A stretch of 64,000 nt of DNA from Ichthyophis bannanicus (taxonomy: Eukaryota; Chordata; Amphibia; Gymnophiona; Ichthyophiidae). Within the stretch, counting starts at the first letter, position 1; each line of letters starts with the position of its first letter. The notes beneath the pieces were generated by a model. It did not search any database, was not told the DNA's origin, and was given only the letters and a program-made list of their open reading frames with translations. The position numbers and the translations under genes were made by a program. Location: assembly GCA_033557465.1 (NCBI GenBank), contig CM066031.1, positions 1,232,165,312-1,232,229,311 of the forward strand, written 5' to 3'. This document shows positions 10,974 through 20,288 of this stretch, one piece after another.

Positions 10974-11924
10974 TGATTCAAAAATAAAAGAGACAGAACT
11001 TTAAGGTGGCACATAATAAAGAGCATCAAAAAAGAACAATCGCACTTAATTCCACCGAATAAACTAAAGTAAAAGAAGGTAAAAAGGGCTCCTTGGTTGC
11101 TCCTTCTGAAAGGAAAGCTGAAGTGGTTCGATTGTTAGCTTCAGAAACGGTTTCAGGAGAGCCCCAGATACTTATATTCCAAAGTTCCCTCATTAACTAT
11201 CTATAAAAATAGAACAATAACATTTTTTTCAGATTTTTAAGGTCAACTGCTGGGATTAATTCTAGACAGGACAAAGCAGGGCTTCGGTTCTTAGCTGGAC
11301 GAATATGATATGGAAGCCGGCTTTTCTGTGCACATGTATTGCTCTGCATTTTCACATTGGACTCCAGGAGGAAACAGTGAGGAGAATTTTCAAAGTCATT
11401 TCTGTGGGTGAAGCAGTGTTTTACCCACAGAAATAACCTATTAACCAATTCTTCATAATTTGGGTAAATTTGCACTCATACCGCCAGTGTAGGTGTACAT
11501 TTACCAGTTGCTGTAGCAGACCTTCCCATAGGCAGGGCTTGAGAAAGGTTTGCACTTACTTTTGGAAATTTGATGGTGTGGCCCAAATAGCAACTGGAAC
11601 CGTGTGTACATAGTTTCCCTGGGGTAAGTTTCAAAGTGAACTTGCACTTTGAGTCTTCTAGCAAGGATGCAAACTGTAAAGGTAGGCTGCCATTTTATGA
11701 ATTTGATGTAGTTTTGAAAACAGTATGCGTGGTTAAGACCTCTTTATACCATAGCCATTCACATACTATCTTCCTGCAATTTGTCTTTGTTAAGTGACAT
11801 GGTGATTGCCGTTCAGCTAAGTACAGCAATGCTGCATGTGAAAATATAAAATGAGCGAAATTCATATAATCACAAAAGCTGACCTTTTCAAAACAAATGA
11901 CATATGAATTGAGAGAGGAAAATG

Positions 11925-12323
11925 TCAGGTTTCAGAGGACGGTTGGACGTTTTGAACTTTGGACAAAGTGACCGGGATCTTAGCCTCCCCTGGAGCTGGG
12001 GCTTTTGTCACTGGTTCTGCAGGGGCTTTTAGGTCTGCTATTCTTTCTTGAAATCTCTGCTGAAGGTACTTTTCCTCTTTGGAGTAGCTTTTAGCAAAAG
12101 CAGACATCAACAGACATGCTGCCATTGTGGTTCCTCCAATGCAAAATAAGATTGCTCCTGAAAGCTTACAGACGTCGAGAGCACCATTCAGCTGGACTGC
12201 GTGACTATCCACGAAAACAAAATCTTCTTCCCCAAATGCCTCGATTTTTGATGGAACAAGAAAACCAACTGCCAGCACCGTCAGCCCGATAAGCATGAAT
12301 ACAATTCCGGATATGAGTCCAAC
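11925..12323 (-). CDS. NRSN1: Neurensin-1, second coding exon
   Basis: This exon encodes residues 64-195 of neurensin-1, a neuron-enriched vesicle membrane protein linked to vesicle transport in neurites. It starts at 12323 directly after the acceptor TTCTTTTGTAG on the minus strand, phase 0, and ends in TGA at 11925-11927. The peptide opens VGLISGIVFMLIGLTV (first membrane segment, about residues 64-88). A polar loop with the KIEAFGEEDF block follows, then the second membrane segment around LSGAILFCIGGTTMAACLL (about 121-143). The cytosolic tail contains KSYSKEEKYLQQRF and ends VQNVQPSSET. These blocks agree with the vertebrate NRSN1 family, and the total length with exon 1 is the usual 195 residues. 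No frameshift or missing block was seen, so the gene appears functional. Confidence 0.95.
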   Translation of the reverse strand, partial: VGLISGIVFMLIGLTVLAVGFLVPSKIEAFGEEDFVFVDSHAVQLNGALDVCKLSGAILFCIGGTTMAACLLMSAFAKSYSKEEKYLQQRFQERIADLKAPAEPVTKAPAPGEAKIPVTLSKVQNVQPSSET

Positions 12324-12514
12324 CTACAAAAGAACCAGGTTTACATTTTAACAGTCTTGCTATTTTTGGGCTGAAAAGACTTAGTTTTCCATTTCTTTTC
12401 TTTCCATTTCTTGAGCTCAAAGATAAATCATACTTCAAGAAAATAGAAAAAATTAAAGTTCTAAAATATTTTCTTTCAAACAACTTCGGTTTCCATAATA
12501 AAATATATTCTATA

Positions 12515-12575
12515 TTGTAAACCGCTCTGCTGCATCCACGAAGGGTGGTAAATCAAGCTTTTTATAAACATAAAG
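12515..12575 (+). repeat. LINE-type 3' tail fragment
   Basis: The sequence TTGTAAACCGCTCTGCTGC followed by TATAAACATAAA matches the tail pattern (TTGTAAACCGCTTTG...) common to several LINE and SINE 3' ends. Similar tails occur at 43015-43075 and 30455-30520. Confidence 0.4.
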
Positions 12576-12639
12576 ATTTGTGGGGGTAATTTTATGCAGA
12601 TTTTTCTGCATGCAAAGCCGGTTTTACACATGGAAAATG

Positions 12640-12920
12640 TCTTTGATAAACTTATGGGACTGTGCGTCTAGATACGTGCACTGAGAAGAAGGTGTGGACA
12701 CCTGAAGGGAAGAAAGATTTCAAGCATTGAGGAGGCCGCATCAGATGCTGATGAGTGGTTTGCAGAGCAACCACCAGAGTTTCATTTGGAGGGTTTGAAG
12801 AACTTGGAGCAACAAAGTAATACGTGTGTGCAGATCCGGGTGGAATATGTTGAGTAAATAAATATTTTCAACCCCGTTGTTGTCTTTACAAAGCTAAAGA
12901 CTTATCAGCACCCCCTCGTA
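12640..12920 (+). mobile_element. Mariner-like transposon, 3' remnant
   Basis: One frame reads DADEWFAEQPPEFHLEGL and ends VEYVE followed by a stop, the pattern of mariner transposase C-termini (F-hydrophobic-G-L/I ... Y-V-E stop). A frameshift lies just upstream. The right end is a terminal-repeat-like block CTTATCAGCACCCCCTCGTA next to a TA. The 5' part and catalytic residues are absent. Confidence 0.65.
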
Positions 12921-14226
12921 TTCACCCTGCATGTATGTGATCTCGGGGGTGAAGATAAGATGCACCGTTGATATAGTTCATCTGGACTATCAGAAAACCT
13001 TTGACAAGGTCCCTCATCAGAGACTTTTGGCAAAACTAACGAGTCATGGGATAGGAGGCAGTGTACTACTGTGGATCAGGAACTGGTTAAAAGACAGAAA
13101 GCAGAGGGTTGGGCTAAATGGCCAATTTTCCCAATGGAGAGAGGTGAATAGTGGTGTACCCCAGGGATCTGTGCTGGGTCCGCTGCTTTTTGACATATTC
13201 ATAAATGACCTGGAAAGTGGAATAACGAGTGAGGTTATCAAATTTGCAGATGACACAAAACTATTTAAAGTTGTTAAAACCCAAGAGGATTGTGGAAAAT
13301 TGCAAGAGGATCTTGATAAATTGGAAGACTGGGCATCAAAATGGCAGATGAAATTTAATGTGGACAAGTGCAAAGTTATGCACCTAGGGAAGAACAACCC
13401 AAACTATGGTTACACAATGCAAGGTTCCACATTAGGAACCACCACCCAGGAAAAAGATTTAGGCGTCATTGTGGATAACATGCTAAAACCCTCAGTCCAG
13501 TGTGCAGCGGCAGCCAAGAGAGCAAACAGAATGCTAGGTATCATAAGGAAAGGAATGGAAAATAAAACAAAAGATATTATAATGCCTCTATATCGTTCCA
13601 TGGTGAGTCCGCACCTTGAATATTGTGTGCAGTTCTGGTCGCCATATCTTAAAAAGGATATAGAGTTATTAGAAAAGTTTCAGAGAAGAGCCACCAAAAT
13701 GGTAAAGGGGATGGAAGGATACTCCTATGAAGAAAGGCTAAAAAGGTTAGGGCTCTTTAACCTGGAAAAGAGACGGCTGAGGGGAGATATGATAGAAGTC
13801 TATAAATTAATGAACAGAGTGGAACGGGTAAACGTAGATCGATTGTTTACGTTATCAGAATATAGAAAGACTAGGGGACATGCAATGAAGCTACAGGATA
13901 AACTATTTAAGACTAATAAAAGAAAATATTTTTCCACTCAATGTGTAATCAAATTCTGCAATTTGTTACCGGAGGATGTAGTAAAGGCTGTTAGTGTAGC
14001 TAGGTTTAAAAAAGGTTTGGACAAGTTCCTGGAGGAAAGGTCCATAAACCATTATTAAGAAGGGACCCAGGATATCAATGCTTGACCCAGTACAAGCATT
14101 GCGGAACCTGTGTCTTTTGGGGAAACTGCTAGGTACATATGACCTAGATTGGCCACTGTTGGAAATAGGATACTGGGCTTGATGGACCTTGTTCTGACCC
14201 AGTATGGCATATCTTATGTTCTTATG
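12921..14226 (+). mobile_element. CR1 LINE, 5'-truncated, plus strand
   Basis: This truncated CR1 insertion contains the C-terminal RT half (separate entry) and the standard CR1 3'UTR. It ends in the tail GGCATATCTTATGTTCTTATG at 14205-14225, a short repeat and not poly(A). Copies of the same subfamily lie at 38347-38935 (plus), 28147-28660 (minus) and 62826-63620 (minus). Confidence 0.9.
12931..14058 (+). CDS. CR1 reverse transcriptase, C-terminal portion (375 codons)
   Basis: The uninterrupted frame starts just inside the RT palm: DYQKTFDKVPHQRLL near residue 20, then NSGVPQGSVLGPLLF near 75, the catalytic palm box KFADDTKLF near 105, and the thumb/C-terminal blocks [33 protein letters not shown] and [22 protein letters not shown]1 ORF2 proteins are normally about 900-1000 residues with an N-terminal endonuclease, so two thirds is missing through 5' truncation at insertion. 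It carries a catalytic aspartate pair but is not a complete enzyme. The first ATG is simply the first in the surviving frame. Confidence 0.85.
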   Translation: MYVISGVKIRCTVDIVHLDYQKTFDKVPHQRLLAKLTSHGIGGSVLLWIRNWLKDRKQRVGLNGQFSQWREVNSGVPQGSVLGPLLFDIFINDLESGITSEVIKFADDTKLFKVVKTQEDCGKLQEDLDKLEDWASKWQMKFNVDKCKVMHLGKNNPNYGYTMQGSTLGTTTQEKDLGVIVDNMLKPSVQCAAAAKRANRMLGIIRKGMENKTKDIIMPLYRSMVSPHLEYCVQFWSPYLKKDIELLEKFQRRATKMVKGMEGYSYEERLKRLGLFNLEKRRLRGDMIEVYKLMNRVERVNVDRLFTLSEYRKTRGHAMKLQDKLFKTNKRKYFSTQCVIKFCNLLPEDVVKAVSVARFKKGLDKFLEERSINHY

Positions 14227-14329
14227 TAGCTTATAAAATACTGTATGTGGGTACACGCTAAGAGTATATGGACATAATTTAGACTGACTTTGGAGCAGGT
14301 GTAAAGCAGAGTTACTCACCTGCAACAGG

Positions 14330-14495
14330 TGATCTCCGGGAACAGCAGGAATTTAGTCCTCACATATGGGTATCGTCGGTACCGACGGAGCCTGCGCGGG
14401 AACGCTCCCCAGCGTCCAATCAGAAAGCCTTTGGGAGCATCCCACAGTGCCTGCGTGCTGCCTTCCTGCCTTTCCCAACTGCCTCTCTCCAGTTG
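14330..14495. repeat. DIRS inverted terminal repeat, 3' copy
   Basis: It is the reverse complement of 24571-24735 with a few substitutions. It includes ATGGGTATCGTCGGTACCG and a CCAATCAGAAAGCC block. Confidence 0.85.
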
Positions 14496-14588
14496 AGTTT
14501 TAAAGCTGAGACAAAGAGAGAGAGAGGGAAAGGGAAAGAGATAGATAGAGAGATACAACTCCTAGGGGAGGTGGGTGGGTTGTGAAGA

Positions 14589-14692
14589 CTAAATTCCTGC
14601 TGTTCCCGGAGATCACCTGTTACAGGTGAGTAACTATGCTATCTCCAGGAACAAGCAGGAATGTAGTCATCACATATGGGGACTCCCTAGCT
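14589..14692. repeat. DIRS internal complementary region
   Basis: The block joins a reverse complement of the outer left end (TGTTCCCGGAGATCACCTGT) directly to a sequence like the outer right end (AAGCAGGAATGTAGTCATCA). It therefore contains both element termini side by side, as expected for the template used to complete DIRS ends during circle formation. Confidence 0.75.
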
Positions 14693-16330
14693 TTAGATGC
14701 CAGGGAGACCCCAGAAGTTGTGCGTCCCTGAGAAGGGCTCCACTTCCCCCCATGGATCTCTGGCATCCTACCAGGGATGGTGGGTAGGAGTTGATTAGGT
14801 ATGGAACAGGTGTTGGAGAACAGCCTGACCAAACAAGGCATCCCGGCGGGTGTCCTTGTCCAAGCAGTAATGGGCAGGTGACTGCTCGACAGATGTCGTC
14901 AATAGACACAGAGTGCAGATGAGCCATTGAAGCAGCCATGGCTCTCACGTTGTGAGCAGTGACATGGCCCTCCAGAGGAAGATTCTTACTCTAATAGGCA
15001 AAGGATATACACTGAGCAATCCAGTTAGAGTTCTCTTGGAGAATGGAAGTCCCAAATGAGAAGGATGAAAAGCAACAAAGAGTTGAGAGGACTTCCTATG
15101 TTGCTGTGTTCTTTGCAAGTAAAAGGCTAAAGCTATTTTACAGTCCAAAGCATGAAGGTTCCTTTCTGCATTTGATGCATGAGGCCTTGGAAAGAACACA
15201 GGTAGGTAGACCGCTTGGTTTAAATGAAAAGGTGAGACCACCTTTGGCATAAAGCGTGGATGAGTCCTAAGGACTACCTTGTCATGATGGAACCTTGTAT
15301 AAGGTGGATCAGCTACTAGTGCTTGCAACTCACTGATGTGACGTGCTGATGTGATTGCAATGAGAAAGATAACCTTCCAAGAAAGGAATTTCAAGGAGGT
15401 AGTAGCTAAGGGTTCGAAAGGTGGCTTCATGGGCTGACCAAGAACCAAACTTAAGTCCCATGCCACAGGTGGTGGCTTAATCGGAGGCCTAGTTAGCAGA
15501 AGGCCTCTCATAAATCTTGCTATAAGAGGATGGGAGGAAATAGGTTGTCCATTTAGAGGCTTGAAAGAAGTTGCAATAGCACTCAAATGGACTCTTACTG
15601 AGTTCGTTTTAAGTCCTGCATTGGATAAATGAAGGAGATACTCTAGTAATGATTCCAGAGGTATCGCAAGGGGGTTAAGACCCTTCTGCGAACACCATAT
15701 GGTAAACCTTTTCCACTTGAAAGCATAAGAGCGTCTTGTGGAAGGCTTCCTGGAAGCATAGAGGATATCCTTTACTTGCTGAGGAAGGTTAAGATCATGA
15801 AGGTCTAGGCCTTCAGCAACTAAGCCCTGAGATGCAGAGACTGGGGATTGGGATGCCATAACATTCCGTCCTCCTGAGACAGGAGATCTGGAGCAGACCC
15901 TAACTCCAGGGAGGGAGCTTGAGAGAGATGTAGAAGCAGAGGGTACCACACTTGCTGTGGTCAATGTGAAGCTATGAGAATCATACGGCCTCTGTCTCTC
16001 TGAAGCTTGAATAGGGTTTTGGGAATTAGGGGAATGGGTGGAAAGGCATACAGGAAGCCTTGACCCCAGTAAAGGAGGAAAGCATCCCTGGCCTGAGCCC
16101 CTTGAGCCGGGATTCTGGAACAGAACCGGGGAAGATTGGCATTCCATGGACTTGCAAAGAGGTCTATGTCTGGGGTTCCCAAAATTTGAAATATCTTGGC
16201 TACCTGGTCTGCATGCAGAGACCACTCGTGTGGAAGCAGAACTCGACTGAGTCTGTCTGCCCAAGAATTTTGTATGCCTGGAAGATACACCGCCAGGAGA
16301 TGAATCTGAAGCTCTCTGACGAGGGCCCAT
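14670..16330 (-). pseudogene. DIRS tyrosine recombinase (frameshifted)
   Basis: The main frame (16330 to 14945) carries an N-terminal core-binding region (RKPSTRRSYAFKWKRF) and the first catalytic arginine block ITSARHISELQAL. The HxxR block, VTAHNVRAMAASM, lies in another frame (ending 14670) after a frameshift near 14950-15000, and the final nucleophile tyrosine region is not evident. The catalytic set R...HxxR...Y is thus broken over two frames. The family function is to join linear or circular cDNA into DNA by site-directed recombination; this copy should be inactive. Confidence 0.8.
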
Positions 16331-17662
16331 AGTCGCAAAGCTTCATTGCAAAGTGACAGAGAGCCTGTTCCCCCCTGCTTGTTCACGTAGAACATGGCTA
16401 CTTGATTGTCCGTATGGATGAGGACTGTCTTGTATCTGAGCAGGGTGTGGAACACTCGAAAAGGAAGGAAGATTGCTCTGAGCTCCAAGAAATTGTTATG
16501 TAGATGAGTCTCCTGTGGAGACCAGGTGCCTTGGGTGGAGAGGTCTTGCAGATGAGCTCCCCAACCCATCGGAGAAGCATCTGTTGTGAGAATAGCCTGG
16601 GGTAAGGGTTGTTGAAAAGGGGACCCCAGCAACAGATTTTGAGTGGACTTCCACCACTGGAGGGACAAAATAAGGTGACTTATGTTTGCTATTTTGTCTG
16701 ACAGGCATCCTGATGACTGGGTCCATTGAGTGGATAAAGTCCACTGAGTGCCCTCATATGGAGGCGAGCATAGGGAACCACATGCACAGTAGATGCCATG
16801 TGGCCTAGTAGTTGTAGCATTTCTCGGGCAGTGAGATAAGGTTTTAGCACTGCTTGAGAAGCTAACTGCACCATGCGAAGGCAACGGGCCTGGGAGAGAT
16901 AGGCCCTTGCCTTTCTGGTATCCAGCAAAGCTCCTATGAACTCTAAAGATTGAGTGGGAGTTAGACTGGACTTTGGGATGTTTATTACCAGTCCCAAATA
17001 CTGAAGGATACGCATCGTGCAGGATAGAGAAGTCCTGGCCTCTGACTCTGTTGCGGCTCGAATGAGCCAGTCGTCTAAGTAGGGGAAGACGAATATCCCT
17101 AGAGTGCGGAGAAATGCTGCTACTACAGCCATGCATTTCATGAACACCCTTGGTGCTGAGGCCAGGCCAAATGGAAGCACCCTCTATTGATAGTGCTTTT
17201 CTTGAAAAAGGAATCAAAGGAACCTTCTGTGAGTTGGATGGATGAGAACATGTGTGTACGCATATCCCTGAGATCTAGAGAACAAAGCCATTCCTGACTC
17301 TGAAAGTATGGCAGCAGAGTTCCAATAGAAATCATCTTGAATTTCTCTTTGACAAGGAATTTGTTCAATTCTCTGAGGTCCAGAATAGGTCTGTATCCCC
17401 CTGTTTTCTTTGGGATAAGGAAATAGGGGGAGTAAAACCCTGTACTCTGCTGATGGATGGGTACTTCTTCTCTTGACCCTTGGGCAAGAAGGATAGTGAC
17501 CTCCTGACCTAACAGGTTGATGAGAGAGGTCGGAGAATTGAACTGTCTTATCATTGTGGGAGGGGGCATGCTTGAAAAATGAAGCTTGTACCCCTCTTTT
17601 ATAATGGAGAGAGTGTCCAATGCTCTGCTGTTATCTGCCCCCATCTGGGGGCAAAGTGACAC
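15961..17662 (-). pseudogene. DIRS reverse transcriptase-RNase H (frameshifted)
   Basis: Three overlapping minus frames together cover the polyprotein. The first (17662-17138) holds the fingers with YFLIPKKTGGYRPILDLR. The second (17180-16689) has LPFGLASAPRVF and the palm box FPYLDDWLI. The third (17217-15961) contains RNase H with ILTTDASPMGWGAHL, an NNFLELRAI block and VLIHTDNQVAMFYVNKQGG, giving the D-E-D residues. Frame changes occur near 17170 and 16720. DIRS elements normally keep RT and RNase H in one frame, so these are inactivating indels, or less likely sequencing errors. Confidence 0.85.
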
Positions 17663-17731
17663 AATCTTCCTGGAATGGTGGAAGGCTCTGGTCCAACGAG
17701 AGCCAGGAAGGCTAAGTTCTCTAGCTGACAG

Positions 17732-19189
17732 TCAAAGGCCTTGTAGAGGCTGAGACTGCTGGGGCGGCTGGGGCGGCTGAGGCTTAGCAGTCTTTGCTTT
17801 TCTTTGTTTGGGTGGTTGCTGACCTTTTCTGACAAGCTGACCTGCAGAACGTCCCTGCTGAGAATAAGCAGGATAATATCTTTTCTTTTTAGAAAAGAAT
17901 GGTTTCTTGAAAGATTTCTTTCTAGCAGGGTCAGCTGTGGACTTGGATAATCTATCCAAGGTGGAGTTGTCAGCATCCAACTCATTGGCTTTTTCCTGCC
18001 AATCTTTACCAAACAGGTTCTCACCAGTACAAGGGATATTTCCCAGTTTGTCTTGTACCCAGAGCTCCAGATCAGATGCCTGGAGCCAAGCAATTCTACT
18101 TGCACCCACTATGGCAATGGCAGAGGTTCTGCTTATGCACTCAAAACAGTCAAAAGCTGCACGGTTGACAAACTTAGCAACATCTTGGGCATGTTTGACC
18201 AATGTGAGAAACTTCTGCCTTCTATCCTCAGGAAGAAGAGGACTCAAAGCCTCTAAATCACCTGTGACTTCCTTTAGGAACATTCCCATGTATAGACTAT
18301 AGGAACTGATCCTGGCAGAAAGCATGGAAGCTTGGTAGACCCGACGTCCAAAAGCATCCAAAGTTCTGCACTCACGTCCTGGAGGATTAGAGGCATGTCT
18401 CTTTGCACTCTTGATCCTTCTCATAGCTGATTCCACTACAATAGAGTGGTGAGGAAGCTGAGTATTTTGGAAACTAGGACAAGGAGGGACTCGATATAGA
18501 GTATCCAGTCTACGAGAATGAGGCGAGGTGGTAAGAGGTGTCTCCCACATTCTCAACATGAGATCATGCAAGATCTCATGGATGGGCAGGGTAGCTGCCT
18601 CCTTAGGAGTTTTGTGATATTGTAAAATTTCCAACTCCTTTGCCCTAGGCTCTGTTTCAGGGGCCACAGTAATGGATAGACCCCGAGCCACCTCCCTGAT
18701 AAAATCCTGAAAGGAAATATCCTCTGGAGGAGACATCCTGCGCTTAGGGGAGGAGGGCTCCTCTGGGAGAAGCATTCCTGCATCGACAGAACTATCAGAA
18801 TCCTCAGATTCTTCTGAGGACTTGTCCATATGCTCTTGAAGAGCCCAATACCCGTACCGACCGAAGTTGGTACCGGGCGTAATTGGTACCGGAGTATCGG
18901 TACCAGAAGGCATCGGATGACTGGGTGCCGGCAATGCGGACACCGATGTTGATGTCGATGCTATCGGTACCGATACCAATACCGGTGCCGGAGTCGGTTC
19001 CGGTACCGGTTGAAATGTCTGACGCGGTTCCGAGGGCGCCGATGCTGCAAGGAGAGCCACCAGACAGCGCTCCATAGCCAGGACTCTCTGGTCTATCGAC
19101 ACTGCCGATGTCTGGATGTCAGTACCGGAGAAGATCGCCGGTATCCCAGAGCATGGCACCAGTAGTTCTGCCGAGGTTGAGGCCTCGAG
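17732..19189 (-). pseudogene. DIRS gag-like protein, C-terminal part
   Basis: An open minus frame continues the gag-like protein beyond the hAT insertion. Its N-terminal stretch is rich in Pro, Val and Ser, encoded by many GGTACC-containing codon pairs. A conserved central region follows (SFQDFIREVARGLS, RTLDAFGRRVYQASML, RAAFDCFECISRTSA). The tail is basic and Gln/Pro-rich (KKSFKKPFFSKKKRYY). The extra residues past 19189 toward 19267 come from hAT DNA and do not belong to gag. The frame runs to a stop at 17732 with no internal stop. Confidence 0.75.
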
Positions 19190-19269
19190 CAGGGCCGGAT
19201 TTACCCATACGCCATGTACGCCATGGCGTAGGGCCCACAGCTTGCAAGGGCCCACAAGAGTCCCCATCC

Positions 19270-19587
19270 CTCGCTCTCTAGAGAGAGTTTAAAGTCCGGC
19301 AGAGATTTTTCCGTGGTAGCGAAAACGCCGAAGTCGCAAGCTCGGCCGGAGACGCGCCTTCCCAGGCCCCCGTCTCCCGCCGCAGTGAACATGGGGCTCC
19401 GATTTCTATGCTGCCTCCGATGGCGGCGGCCATCTTACCCGGCTCCTCTTCACTTCCTGAGCCGTCGACGTCACTTCCGGCCAGCGTCAGCCTTCCCCTC
19501 GCTCCAAAGTGACAGCGCCGACCGCCTGCCTCAGCCTCAGCCTCCACGATGCCGGCAGCCTGCTCAGCTACACCAGGTCCGGAAGCG
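19270..19587 (+). promoter_or_regulatory. CpG-rich promoter-like leader of the hAT element
   Basis: This is a CpG-dense stretch before the transposase. It contains a YY1-type core GGCGGCCATCTT (19424-19435), ETS-type CACTTCCGG with an adjacent GACGTCA half-palindrome near 19465-19478, and a splice-donor-like GCGGTAGGT at 19586-19594. There is no TATA box. The arrangement resembles a host housekeeping promoter. Activity is inferred. Confidence 0.5.
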
Positions 19588-19624
19588 GTAGGTGCGGTCA
19601 TTCTTATGGCGAATTCTGACGCTT

Positions 19625-19695
19625 CGAGCGGAGCGGGGCGGGGGGGGGTTCGCGGGGGGGGGGGTCGCGGGGGGGGCCGCGGGGGGGGGGGGCAC
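19625..19695 (+). repeat. Poly-G tract with quadruplex potential
   Basis: Five or more runs of 7-12 G separated by short C- or T-containing spacers lie inside the hAT leader. Such tracts can form G-quadruplexes and are prone to length errors in sequencing. Confidence 0.7.
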
Positions 19696-19794
19696 CGGCC
19701 CAGTTGCAGCACAACCAACCCACCGACCACACGCCCAACCCGAGAACAAGGCACAGGCAAACCACGCGAGCATTACCGGGGGGGGTAGTCCTTG

Positions 19795-20205
19795 CCTGTC
19801 TGCTATTGGTTTGTTTTCCTTGATTTCCTTGAGGCTTCCCAATTGCCCCTGGGTTCTCTGTACTGGGGTTGCTAGTGCTACTGCTTAGGCTACAGGCTAC
19901 AGGCTACAAGCTCAGGGGTTTTTCCTGGTATAACTTACCTAACTTAGGCTTCAGGCTGCGCTGCATGTAGGTTAGTGCATATAGACTTGAGGCTGCATAT
20001 AGGTTACCTGACCTAAAACTGGTCCATCCACTCATCTTCATGAGGTTCTAACTGCATGCATCAAAAGCTTTTTTTTTGCCTGTCCGCTATTGGTTTGTTT
20101 CCTTGAGGCTTCCCAATTGCCCCTGGCTTCTCTGTACTGGTTGCTACTGCTTACTAAGTGCTTAGGCTACAGGCTACAAGCGCAGGGGTTTTTCCTGGTA
20201 GAACT
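19795..20205 (+). repeat. Direct repeat pair in the hAT leader
   Basis: About 130 bp at 19795-19935 recur at 20078-20205 with small indels. Both copies contain GGCTTCCCAATTGCCCCTGG and CAGGGGTTTTTCCTGGTA. The spacer is about 140 bp. It may be a tandem duplication of an internal leader segment. Confidence 0.75.
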
Positions 20206-20288
20206 CAAGCGCTCTCAGTCTCTCTAAGTCCCCCCTTACAGTAGTCATGAAAAAATATGAAAGTGGTGCATCTAAATGAAAAAAGAAA

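Larger units (their letters stand above)
19588..20241 (+). other. Possible 5' intron of the hAT transcript
   Basis: A donor-like GTAGGT begins at 19588. A strong acceptor, CTAAGTCCCCCCTTACAG, ends at 20241, six bases before an ATG at 20247. The intron would remove the poly-G stretch and the direct repeats. The model is inferred from splice motifs only. Confidence 0.45.

Noticed and set aside
11197..11664. Minus-strand open frames (92 and 62 codons) after NRSN1
   Set aside because: They lie in the presumed 3'UTR, have no domain and no codon pattern.
12205..12483. Minus frame of 92 codons across the NRSN1 acceptor
   Set aside because: It is a different frame running through intron and exon; the neurensin frame is clearly the coding one.
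13044..13601. Minus-strand frames opposite the CR1 RT
   Set aside because: They are antisense shadows of the RT frame.
19278..19888. Overlapping open frames in the GC-rich hAT leader
   Set aside because: CpG-rich composition and poly-G runs leave all frames open; no motif supports coding.
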